A stretch of DNA of 23,059 bases from JADJNW01 sp964517175 (GTDB lineage: Bacteria; Bacteroidota; Bacteroidia; Chitinophagales; Saprospiraceae). The position numbers and the translations under genes are program-made. Position 1 is the first letter of the stretch; the number at the start of each line of letters is the position of its first letter. The notes under the pieces were generated by a model. That model had not been told where the DNA came from. It saw nothing but the letters and a program-made list of their open reading frames with translations, and did not search any database. The stretch is taken from contig CAZFBU010000066.1 in the NCBI GenBank assembly GCA_964517175.1, positions 1 to 23,059 of the forward strand, in the 5' to 3' direction. Of this stretch, positions 1 to 6,852 are shown piece after piece.

Positions 1-155
1 TAGGCATTCTGGGGACAATCGGACTGGACTACAAATTTGATGACGCTCCGATCAACCTCTCGCTGGACTGGGTGCCGGTGCTCTTTGTCAATGGTTTTAA
101 CAGCGGTTTTTCCGGTGGCTACGGCGCGCTGAGCGTGCGGTATGTATTGCGGTAG
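1..155 (+). CDS. C-terminal end of an outer-membrane beta-barrel protein (5' truncated by window edge)
   Basis: Reading in frame from base 3 gives 50 codons ending in TAG at 153-155. The residues alternate polar and hydrophobic and contain the segments GLDYKFDDAPINLSLDW and GGYGALSVRYVLR. This two-strand pattern (a 'GLDYKF' strand, a short 'PINLSLDW' strand, a Gly-rich turn and a last amphipathic strand) is common at the end of small 8-stranded Bacteroidota outer-membrane barrels. The final residue is Arg rather than the aromatic residue typical of BAM substrates, though the penultimate strand is aromatic-rich. The N-terminus and any signal peptide lie outside the window, so the exact family cannot be named. 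It is followed 20 bp later by a strong terminator, so it is the last gene of its transcript. Confidence 0.7.
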   Translation, partial: GILGTIGLDYKFDDAPINLSLDWVPVLFVNGFNSGFSGGYGALSVRYVLR

Positions 156-174
156 ATCAAATTAAAAAGAAAGC

Positions 175-210
175 AAAAGCCTGATAACGTGCTCGTTGTC
201 AGGCTTTTTT
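175..210 (+). terminator. Rho-independent terminator of the outer-membrane protein gene
   Basis: A long stem pairs AAAGCCTGA (176-184) with TCAGGCTTT (199-207). A T-G wobble and an inner AACG/CGTT stem (186-189 with 194-197) continue it, closed by a TGCT tetraloop. The right arm runs straight into a T-tract (205-210), and the opposite A-run at 175-178 would also allow termination from the right. Confidence 0.9.
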
Positions 211-327
211 ATTGCGGGAAGGTATCCTCGCCCGTTGTTTGTGTGTGCATTCGATATAGGTTACTGGCATTGTGGCAAATCGTTACAGATCAGGGCGAAA
301 AAGTTTGAAAATGGAAATAGATGGAGG

Positions 328-358
328 TTTGAAGTCTTATTCTAAAATACTATATTGC
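328..358 (+). promoter_or_regulatory. Candidate Bacteroidota promoter for the DUF4240 / GIY-YIG-like gene pair
   Basis: TTTG at 328-331 and TATATTGC at 351-358 are separated by 19 bp. This fits the TTTG-N(17-23)-TAnnTTTG pattern of the Bacteroidota primary sigma factor, with imperfect agreement in the downstream half of the -7 element. Transcription would start near 365, about 20 bp before the ATG at 384. It lies downstream of the terminator at 175-210, so the pair would have its own transcript. Confidence 0.45.
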
Positions 359-383
359 AAGTAATACTCAGAATTTATTGCGT

Positions 384-1001
384 ATGACAACCACTTACAA
401 AGGTCGATTGCAGGATCTGGATGATGAATTCATAAAGCAACTCAAGCAGCAGTATGAGGATGCAGAAGTTGAAATTTCATTGAATGTATCTGCGTCCGAT
501 ATATCCGATTTGGACGAAGGCGATTTTTGGTACATCATTAGTTTGCTAAATTGGGATGCCGGAGAAAATGCAGAATTGATTCTGGAACCAGCAATTGCGT
601 ATTTGAGCAATCAAAGTTCTGATGCAATCTTTCGATTCGAGGATATACTGGCTGAAAAATTATTTTCGTTGGATAAACAGAAATTTGCTGCACAATTGGG
701 TGCACACGCATACCAACCGGATAAACCTTTTTCAGCCGATCATTTTCTTTATGCACGGTGTTGCGTGGTGGCAAATGGCAAGGACTTTTTCCTGCAAGTT
801 TTGCAAAAACCGGCCCTGATTCCCCAAGAATTTACCTTCGAACCTATTCTTGCAATTGCCCGGAAAGCCTATCAGCGAAAAACCGGGAACAAAGATTTTG
901 ACTATCTTCCTAAAGTCAGTTACGAAACTTTCAGTAACCCGGAAGGATGGCAGGAAACATTGACTGAAAAATTGCAAGGTAAAAATGAAGGTACACGGTA
1001 A
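384..1001 (+). CDS. DUF4240 domain protein, probable immunity/antitoxin partner of the next gene
   Basis: This is a 205-residue soluble acidic protein with no signal peptide or membrane segment. The ATG at 384 is preferred over an in-frame TTG at 378. Residues 48-175 match the DUF4240 pattern: a DFW start near 47-49, a helical 'F.DILAEKL' segment near 85-93, the FSADHFLYARC segment at 116-126 (equivalent to the family's 'SDDgFdyFR'), then a 'GKDFFLQVLQKPAL' segment and 'AYQRKTG' at 162-168. Residues 6-32 (GRLQDLDDEF...DAEVEI) resemble the short N-terminal segment of small antitoxin-like proteins. DUF4240 has no proven activity; members often sit beside toxins, so an immunity role is inferred from context. 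Its last 17 bp overlap the start of the next gene, implying translational coupling. Both genes look more AT-rich than the housekeeping genes to the right. Confidence 0.75.
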   Translation: MTTTYKGRLQDLDDEFIKQLKQQYEDAEVEISLNVSASDISDLDEGDFWYIISLLNWDAGENAELILEPAIAYLSNQSSDAIFRFEDILAEKLFSLDKQKFAAQLGAHAYQPDKPFSADHFLYARCCVVANGKDFFLQVLQKPALIPQEFTFEPILAIARKAYQRKTGNKDFDYLPKVSYETFSNPEGWQETLTEKLQGKNEGTR

Positions 1002-1287
1002 CTCTCACCAGAACAAGGACTTGCATCATCTTTACGAAATCAGAGATCGAGAGTTGCAGGATACATTCAAATATGGAATTAGCAGCGATCCATTATTGGA
1101 AGATGGTTCATCTCCTCGTGCCAATAGGCAAGTCAAGCTATTTAATAAGCTCGTAAATTGGGCGCGCTTTTTTGCAAAAGTGCTCATCACCGGTATTCCT
1201 GGAAGGAAAGAGGCGGAAGAATTGGAAAAAACATATATCGAAAAACATGAGGAAGAGCATGGGCATCCACCCCGGGGCAATAGTTAA
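985..1287 (+). CDS. Small GIY-YIG-like nuclease domain resembling a polymorphic-toxin tip
   Basis: This 100-residue protein starts at ATG 985 inside the end of the DUF4240 gene. After an N-terminal KVHGNS segment like the junction seen before C-terminal tips of Rhs/polymorphic toxins, it shows HHLYEIRDRE (14-23), TFKYGISSDP (27-36), SPRANRQV (43-50), GIPGRKEAEELEKTYIE (70-86) and a terminal PPRGN (95-99). The spacing fits a minimal GIY-YIG fold: Tyr17 for the 'GIY' strand, Tyr30-Gly31 for 'YIG', Arg45 in the helix, a Glu (probably Glu81) for metal, and Asn99 at the end. It lacks any trafficking, repeat or secretion domain and any signal peptide, so it would stay in the cytoplasm unless it is a detached cassette. 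Substrate (DNA or RNA) cannot be told. The next gene is convergent, so no separate immunity gene follows. Confidence 0.65.
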   Translation: MKVHGNSHQNKDLHHLYEIRDRELQDTFKYGISSDPLLEDGSSPRANRQVKLFNKLVNWARFFAKVLITGIPGRKEAEELEKTYIEKHEEEHGHPPRGNS

Positions 1288-1317
1288 AAAAAGCAGCCCC
1301 TCATCCGAGGAACTGCT
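1285..1317 (-). terminator. Terminator of the Kazal/PKD gene, abutting the small toxin-like gene
   Basis: On the minus strand the sequence forms AGCAG/CTGCT (1313-1317 with 1292-1296), a 2x2 internal loop, then CCTC/GAGG around an ATCC/GGAT loop (1303-1306). It ends in a run of seven T (complement of 1285-1291). It begins 33 bp after the stop of the gene at 1351. The T-run overlaps the stop codon of the convergent gene ending at 1287, so the two transcripts share this boundary. Confidence 0.8.
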
Positions 1318-1350
1318 GCCAAAAATTGTTTTCAAATCGGTTGTGGGATA

Positions 1351-3879
1351 CTACTGTTTGACGAATTTTACAACCTTAGCCTGTTCATGGGATTGGATAC
1401 GTAGCAAGTACATACCCGTTGGCAGTTCGTCAACAGCCAGTTGGATGTTGTTTGTGCCGCTGATGGCATCTTGGGATGTGGAGCGCAATACCTTGCCCTC
1501 CAGGGTGTAAATACTCAATTGGTACGATGCCGCTTTGGGCATAGTGAATTCCAGCATCATGCTTTCCTGAACCGGATTCGGGTACAACCGCAAGCTTTCA
1601 AAAGCGACAACGGTGTTGGTGCTGGTGGTGGTAGCCGGGCGAAACGCTGGCGCGCCCGTAAAGTTCTGACTTTCCAGGTTAATGATCCCCTCGAAGGTAT
1701 TGGTGCAGCCATCTGCTGTGCCGACGGTCAGGCTTACTTCGTAAATGCCGCTCGTGGCGTACGTATGCGTGGGCGAGCGCTCGGTGCTCGTATTGCCGTC
1801 GCCGAAGTCCCAGCGATACTCTATTGCATCCATAGAAGAGATATTGCGGAACAATACCTGCAAAGAATCAGAAAAAATGAACGGTATGAAAAGAGCATTG
1901 CACGCATTGTCGTACACCGCGTCGGGATTTACATATACGACCATATTCGCCTGGCTTTCGCAACCATCATTGGTTCGTACCGACAGTCGCACATAAAAAA
2001 TACCGTCGTACGAGAAAGTATGGGTCGGGTTTCGCTGAGTGCTGGTGACGCCGTCGCCAAAGTCCCATTTCCAGGAAACAATCTCTCCCATCGACAAATC
2101 CTCAAACTGGAAAGTGCGCATGTCATTCTCATTCTGTCGGAAGAAAAACATTGCCTGGCAGGAAGGTTCCGGTGAGGGGCAGGTAACAAAATCCGCCTCG
2201 GAAAAACCGGCGCAGGCGGCAAAGCAACGGTTGGAATATTCTACTACCTCGCCGCTGGCACTAACGACGCACACCGGAGCGTAGATCAAAGGACAATTGC
2301 ATTCGCTGCCTGGACGACAGGAGAGCAACTGATCGGCAGTGAAGCCCTCGCATCGTGCAAAACAAATATTATCGAATGTCAGCGTATCGCCATCAACGAC
2401 CGCGCACACCGGATCGTAATATTCCGGGCAGATGCAAGCGCCGCTATCGCAATCTACAAAATCTTCCGGCGTGTAGCCATAGCAGGCTGCTACACAGGTA
2501 TTGGGGAACTCGCGAATGGCGCCGTCTATTTCCACACAAATCGGCTCGTAGATGCGCGGGCAATTGCAATCCTGGTTTGGACGGCACTGGAAAATCTGAT
2601 CCGAACCATAGCCTTCGCAGGCAGCAAAGCAACGATTGGCAAACCTTAGCGTATCACTCGCGCTAACCACGCATACCGGATCGAAAATCTCCGGACAGAT
2701 GCAGCTATTTTCACAATCAATGAAGTCTTCCTCAGTAAAACCATCGCACTTCGCCCAGCAGGCGCTCACGTACTCTCTGATTTCGCCGGAAGGCAAAGCC
2801 ACACAAACCGGAATGTATTCGTCCGTCGGGCAGTCGCAGGCATTTTCGCATGGTACGAAATCCGCTTCATCGAAACCCGCTTTGATGGCGTAGCAGGCAT
2901 TGGTGTATCTGAACTTTTCACCATTCGAAATTACGCAAACCGGGTCGAAAATCTCCGAGCAAACCTCGCCGTTTTCACAATCTACGAAATCATCTGCGCC
3001 GAAACCTTCGCAGGCGGCTTCGCAGCGATTGACAAAACGACGAACCGTCCCATCATCCAATCGTACACAAACCGGCTCAAAAACGGCCGGGCACATGCAG
3101 TCCTCCACACAAGGCACGAGCATATCTTCGGTAAAACCTTCGGCAAGTGCCAGACAGCGATTGGCAAAACGAATGAAGCCCCCACTTGGCGTAGCTACAC
3201 ACACCGGCTCAAAAGTAGTAGGGCACTCGCTGGCGCTGGTATCTCTGATGACGATGTTGGTGGCATAACGCGCCCGGCAAGGTTCCGAATTGTCCGTTTC
3301 GGCGAGCAACTGCAGTTGTACAGTATAAATGCCATTGCTTTCGTAGGTATGTACAGGATTGTACTCATTGCTGGTAGCGCCATCGCCAAAATCCCAGCGC
3401 CAGGAAGTTACCGAATCAGCGCTGTACGACAGGTTTTGAAACCGAATAGTCTGGGGCGCTTCCTCATCGGGCTGATAGGCAAAAAATGCCCCGCAGCCAC
3501 TGTTATTAGGCGGTGCAGTTGCTTCGCAGATGGTAAAATTGAAGTCTGCAAAACTGGTATCGCCGGCGGCGCTTGTCTGTCTTTGAATCTTGCGCATACC
3601 GGTGCAGAGGTCAAAGACTTCGACGGTTACGCTGTCCTGTCCGTTGGCATCGGGGGTTAGTTGAACCCTTGCACTGAAGATACCCTCTTCGTTGGTCAGC
3701 ACGCGGAGGCGCTCTTCGTTCGTGTAAATCCAGACCGGGAAGGCATTCGCTGGTTCGTTGGCAGCGCCAAAGCCCACATAGCCGGATACGCCGAATGTCA
3801 TCGGCTGTGCGCTCGTGCTCCAGGCAGCAAGCAAGAGCAGTAAAAGTGTAAGATGTGATTTCAAACAGATCATTTTCAT
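1351..3879 (-). CDS. T9SS-exported protein with three PKD domains and eight tandem Kazal-like modules
   Basis: The frame is open to 3912, but I choose the ATG at 3879 because it gives a proper signal peptide (MKMICLKSHLTLLLLLLAAW, cleaved near Ser-Ala-Gln), for 842 residues. Order: signal 1-24; a carboxypeptidase-regulatory-like beta domain about 25-120; PKD 1 about 129-213 (WRWDFGDG); eight Cys-rich modules about 219-568; PKD 2 about 575-650; PKD 3 about 660-738; type A T9SS sorting domain about 763-842 (LRLYPNP ... VKFVKQ). Each module follows C-x-C-x7-C-x(11-13)-C-x3-C-x10-C with 'PVC' and 'NRC' cores, the Kazal serine-protease-inhibitor framework. Modules 1 and 3 lack the fifth Cys. The protein is probably secreted and cell-surface or matrix associated. 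Protease inhibition is plausible from the family but unproven here; structural or adhesive use is the alternative. Confidence 0.85.
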   Translation of the reverse strand: MKMICLKSHLTLLLLLLAAWSTSAQPMTFGVSGYVGFGAANEPANAFPVWIYTNEERLRVLTNEEGIFSARVQLTPDANGQDSVTVEVFDLCTGMRKIQRQTSAAGDTSFADFNFTICEATAPPNNSGCGAFFAYQPDEEAPQTIRFQNLSYSADSVTSWRWDFGDGATSNEYNPVHTYESNGIYTVQLQLLAETDNSEPCRARYATNIVIRDTSASECPTTFEPVCVATPSGGFIRFANRCLALAEGFTEDMLVPCVEDCMCPAVFEPVCVRLDDGTVRRFVNRCEAACEGFGADDFVDCENGEVCSEIFDPVCVISNGEKFRYTNACYAIKAGFDEADFVPCENACDCPTDEYIPVCVALPSGEIREYVSACWAKCDGFTEEDFIDCENSCICPEIFDPVCVVSASDTLRFANRCFAACEGYGSDQIFQCRPNQDCNCPRIYEPICVEIDGAIREFPNTCVAACYGYTPEDFVDCDSGACICPEYYDPVCAVVDGDTLTFDNICFARCEGFTADQLLSCRPGSECNCPLIYAPVCVVSASGEVVEYSNRCFAACAGFSEADFVTCPSPEPSCQAMFFFRQNENDMRTFQFEDLSMGEIVSWKWDFGDGVTSTQRNPTHTFSYDGIFYVRLSVRTNDGCESQANMVVYVNPDAVYDNACNALFIPFIFSDSLQVLFRNISSMDAIEYRWDFGDGNTSTERSPTHTYATSGIYEVSLTVGTADGCTNTFEGIINLESQNFTGAPAFRPATTTSTNTVVAFESLRLYPNPVQESMMLEFTMPKAASYQLSIYTLEGKVLRSTSQDAISGTNNIQLAVDELPTGMYLLRIQSHEQAKVVKFVKQ

Positions 3880-4008
3880 TGAGTTTTGTAATTGGTTTAG
3901 AAATAATATCATTTTAAGGGATTATGACGTATTGATTGGCGTTTTAAAGTATTGTTTTTCAAATACTTGCCATTTAGTCCTACCATGCGGGATTTCGTTT
4001 CGCTCAAC

Positions 4009-4038
4009 TTCCCACTTCCGATTTCCCACTTCCCACTT
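4009..4038. repeat. Short pyrimidine-rich repeat TTCCCACTT, three copies
   Basis: TTCCCACTT occurs at 4009-4017, 4023-4031 and 4030-4038 (the last two overlap by 2 bp), in the gap between the two T9SS cargo genes. On the minus strand it reads as AAGTGGGAA units. It lies just after the stop of the gene at 4043 and upstream of the gene starting at 3879. No coding potential or clear terminator is seen in it. Confidence 0.7.
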
Positions 4039-4042
4039 GGTC

Positions 4043-5155
4043 TCATTCGATCATTATTTTTTTGATAACAAAGCCGGTTTCGCTCAAAATTTTTGCAAAA
4101 TGTATCCCTGCTTTGCAGCTACTCAGGTTTAATTGAAAAGTCTTCGCGTCGCCGGTTTTGGTCAATTGTATCAGCCGACCCGTTGCATCATAAAGTTCGA
4201 TACGGGTGATCGACACCGGCGAAACAATGTGCAGCCAATCCGTTGCAGGGTTCGGAAAGATGCGAATTGGAGTATGAACCGGCTCTTCGTCAATCGGCAC
4301 CAGCATATCCGGATGGTAAATGACGATGGTGGTCGTATCGCCCAGTACCGGAACATCCCGGAAATCGCCGTCTTTGACCTGGATGAATTTGATCTCGAGA
4401 TGCACGTGTATGCTATCGCCCGGGCGCAGCCCGATCAGGTCATCTTCGATGATTGCCCGGACTTTCATAACCTTGCCGCCACCGCTGATTGGATCGCGCC
4501 CGAAGCGGGTCAGCGCGCCATCGTAGCGATTCGGATCATTGGGGTTAGCAATTTGATACGAAAAAGCTTGCCCGTCCTCCACAAACCAGGAATCGGAATA
4601 ATCCAACTGAATTTCCCGAATGAGATCGCTGTCGTAACCAATGGAAAAAGCCAGTCCGTTGATATGCTGCACCGAATCCAGCATGGGGCTTTCCAGCGAA
4701 ACCGGGATTTCAATAACCGAACCGGGCGTAGCTTGTGCCGCTCCTTCGGCCGGTCCGAATTTTAATTGCGGATCAACGCCGCGCATACCGGTCGGAAAAG
4801 AAGCAGGCGTGGGATTGAGCCGCCGGGCGTCGTAGTGCCGGTGAACAGCCAGCAGGTCTTCAAAATTGACGATACCGTCGCCATTGGCATCGGCGAAAGC
4901 AAAGTTGGTGCTGTCGGCATTGGCAAAACGTTGTTCCCAAAACAAGGGGATCGGGGCTTCTGCGAAATCACCGCTCCGCTCCATCCGCGCCGGGCCAATG
5001 CTGCCGTAAGCATAGCCGACGAACAACACGTCCAGGTTGTTGACGATGCCGTCGTTGTTGGCATCGCCGGGAAAGACCTGGGCTGCGCCGGTTTGCAGCA
5101 GGCAGCATAGCAAAGCGATCAGGATCAGTCGTATGGGATTATTCGTTTTTTTCAT
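4043..5155 (-). CDS. T9SS-exported protein with N-terminal dockerin-type calcium loops and a cohesin-like domain
   Basis: The frame opens at 5215, but the ATG at 5155 gives a normal signal peptide (MKKTNNPIRLILIALLCCLL, cleavage near AAQ), and the upstream extension overlaps an excellent promoter; the product is then 370 residues. Two EF-hand-like dockerin loops are visible: DANNDGIVNNLD (31-42) and DANGDGIVNFED (89-100), each followed by a short helix. Residues about 144-285 (PGSVIEIPV..., GLAFSIGYD, ...GDTTTIVIYHPD) resemble a cohesin-like beta sandwich. Residues about 296-370 are a type A T9SS sorting domain (IRIFPNPATDWLHI ... IKKIMIE). The role is probably a calcium-stabilised surface or secreted scaffold. 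The loops are N-terminal and 58 residues apart, unlike the compact C-terminal tandem of cellulosomal dockerins. No catalytic domain is present. Confidence 0.8.
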   Translation of the reverse strand: MKKTNNPIRLILIALLCCLLQTGAAQVFPGDANNDGIVNNLDVLFVGYAYGSIGPARMERSGDFAEAPIPLFWEQRFANADSTNFAFADANGDGIVNFEDLLAVHRHYDARRLNPTPASFPTGMRGVDPQLKFGPAEGAAQATPGSVIEIPVSLESPMLDSVQHINGLAFSIGYDSDLIREIQLDYSDSWFVEDGQAFSYQIANPNDPNRYDGALTRFGRDPISGGGKVMKVRAIIEDDLIGLRPGDSIHVHLEIKFIQVKDGDFRDVPVLGDTTTIVIYHPDMLVPIDEEPVHTPIRIFPNPATDWLHIVSPVSITRIELYDATGRLIQLTKTGDAKTFQLNLSSCKAGIHFAKILSETGFVIKKIMIE

Positions 5156-5184
5156 GTTACGCTTTAAGACGGTTGATCTTTGTT

Positions 5185-5215
5185 CAAAGGTAAGTTCGTC
5201 GTAAACAGAATGCAA
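5185..5215 (-). promoter_or_regulatory. Bacteroidota-type promoter for the dockerin/cohesin-like gene
   Basis: On the minus strand TTG (complement of 5213-5215) is followed by a 20-bp spacer and TACCTTTG (complement of 5185-5192), an exact match to TTG-N20-TAnnTTTG. The expected start point is near 5178, leaving a leader of about 23 nt before the ATG at 5155. This placement rules out translation from the upstream ATG at 5215. Confidence 0.75.
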
Positions 5216-5386
5216 CTACAATTTTTAATATTCATCAAAAAAAAATAGCCGTTTTAATTTTTTAAATTATTGAAAATCAATTAATTTTAAAATTATAAGA
5301 TGTAAAAAATCAAAAAATAATTTATACATACATACGGAAACCACCTATAAAATTGTTTACTCACAGACAAAAAAGCTTGCAGCGAG

Positions 5387-6808
5387 ATGAAAAATAGCAA
5401 ATTAATCGCCCTGCTGGCGACATTCAGCGGGAACGAATGGCGGGCATTTGGCGATTTTGTCCGGTCGCCGTATTTCAATAAAAACAAGGAGTTGATTCGC
5501 TTGACTAATTATTTAAAAAAAGAGGCGGCAAGGGATTTTCCGGAAGATAAATTGGTGCGGGAGGCAGTTTTTGCGGCAATATTTCCGAAAGAAAAATACG
5601 ACGATAAGCAACTAAACTACGCCACGAGCCAATTATTGAAGCTGGCGGAGCGGTTTATTGGGCTGCAGCGCTACGAGCAGGAACCTGTTTTGCCGTTGCA
5701 TCATCAGTTGGTTTCATACGTTGAGCGGGATGTGGATAAAAACTATCACTACATTTTCCGGCAAACGCTGGACAGGGTGAAGGCGCAGGTGCAGCGGAAC
5801 GCCGATTATTTTTTTCAGCGCTACCTGCTGGCGGAGGTGGCGGATGCGCATTTTGCGAAAAAGAAGGTACGCCAGTACGATCCCAACTTGCAAGCGGCTG
5901 CCGATTTTCTGGATGTGTTTTACCTGGTGAAAAAGCTCCGCTACCTCTGCATGATGCTCGACCAGCAGAAGTTTATTCAATCGGATTACCGCTTGAATCT
6001 TCTCGCCGAGATCAAGTCAATTTTGGCGACGGGAAAATTTGCCGGAGAGCCGACCGTCGAAGTTTATCACGCGCTTTTGCTGATGTTGTCGGGATTAGAT
6101 TCGGCCGTACATTTTGAGTCATTTACAGCGCTTTTGCAAACGCACTTCACCCTGTTTCCAAAGGAAGAGCAGCGCGTTTTATACCAGTTTGCGATCAACT
6201 TCTGCATTCATCGCATTCGGTTCGGAGAGAAAGAATACGCAAAAAATCTGATGCAACTTTACCGCGAAGGGGTAGCGAATGAAGTTCTGCTGGAAAACGG
6301 TCAGATTTCCCCCTGGACGTTCAAGAATATGGTGAAACTTGGACTGGGATTGCAACAATACGACTGGGTGGAAGATTTTGTGCGCAATTACAGCGAGAAA
6401 CTGGAAGCAGATAAACGCACCGATGCTTATCATTACAATATGTCGGATTTATTTTACCATCGGCAAAATTATGATGAAGCGCTTTTTCATTTGAATCAGG
6501 TTGAATTTTCGGATATTCACTACCAACTGGGCGCAAAAGTAATGTTATTGAAAATTTATTACGAAATTGATGCGACGGAAGCCTTCTTGTCGTTGGTTTC
6601 TTCTTTCAAAATTTTTCTCCTGCGCAACAAAAGCGTGCCCAAAAGTGTGAAAGCGCCTTACGAGAGTTTTGTAAATTTGGCTTACGAATTATTCAAGTCT
6701 GATGACAAAGGCAGGGAGAAATTGCACACAAAAATTCGGGAGACACAGATGCTGAACGACCGGACGTGGCTATTGCAACAATTGGAGAATGGGAAGAACG
6801 GAGAATAA
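5387..6808 (+). CDS. Conserved-looking helical protein of unknown function
   Basis: This 473-residue protein starts MKNSKLIALLATFSGNEWRAF with no signal peptide or membrane segment, so it is probably cytoplasmic. It is rich in Leu, Lys, Tyr and Phe and looks almost wholly alpha-helical. The 'FVRSPYFNKNKEL' stretch (24-36) and the alternating helix pattern from about residue 330 to the end (for example ADKRTDAYHYNMSDLFYHRQ) suggest TPR-like repeats. I associate this N-terminal pattern with uncharacterised Saprospiria proteins, but I cannot name a family or role. It has its own AT-rich upstream region (5216-5386) and converges on pgk. Its C-terminus overlaps one arm of an imperfect inverted repeat. 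Confidence 0.75.
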   Translation: MKNSKLIALLATFSGNEWRAFGDFVRSPYFNKNKELIRLTNYLKKEAARDFPEDKLVREAVFAAIFPKEKYDDKQLNYATSQLLKLAERFIGLQRYEQEPVLPLHHQLVSYVERDVDKNYHYIFRQTLDRVKAQVQRNADYFFQRYLLAEVADAHFAKKKVRQYDPNLQAAADFLDVFYLVKKLRYLCMMLDQQKFIQSDYRLNLLAEIKSILATGKFAGEPTVEVYHALLLMLSGLDSAVHFESFTALLQTHFTLFPKEEQRVLYQFAINFCIHRIRFGEKEYAKNLMQLYREGVANEVLLENGQISPWTFKNMVKLGLGLQQYDWVEDFVRNYSEKLEADKRTDAYHYNMSDLFYHRQNYDEALFHLNQVEFSDIHYQLGAKVMLLKIYYEIDATEAFLSLVSSFKIFLLRNKSVPKSVKAPYESFVNLAYELFKSDDKGREKLHTKIRETQMLNDRTWLLQQLENGKNGE

Positions 6809-6850
6809 AGTTGGTTATCATTTTCCAATCCTCCTATCTCCCCATCTTCC
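6784..6850. repeat. Imperfect inverted repeat at the convergent gene ends (possible weak bidirectional terminator)
   Basis: The purine-rich arm at 6784-6806 is imperfectly complementary to 6828-6850 (17 of 23 positions, plus possible wobble), with about 21 bp between. The left arm lies in the last codons of the upstream plus-strand gene, and the right arm ends just before the pgk stop codon. No long T-run follows on either strand, so a termination role is uncertain. The arms resemble the GGGAAGTGGGAA-type element at 4009-4038. Confidence 0.45.
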
Positions 6851-6852
6851 TT

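Noticed and set aside
2175..3226. Regularly spaced DNA repeats as a CRISPR array
   Set aside because: The spacing comes from tandem protein modules of about 43-45 residues in one open frame; the DNA copies diverge and there are no spacers or cas genes.
3880..3912. Upstream ATG extension of the Kazal/PKD gene
   Set aside because: The extra 11 residues would precede and spoil the signal peptide; the internal ATG at 3879 starts a standard one.
5156..5215. Upstream ATG extension of the dockerin/cohesin-like gene
   Set aside because: The 20 extra residues are charged, precede the signal peptide and overlap an exact promoter, so they are untranslated.
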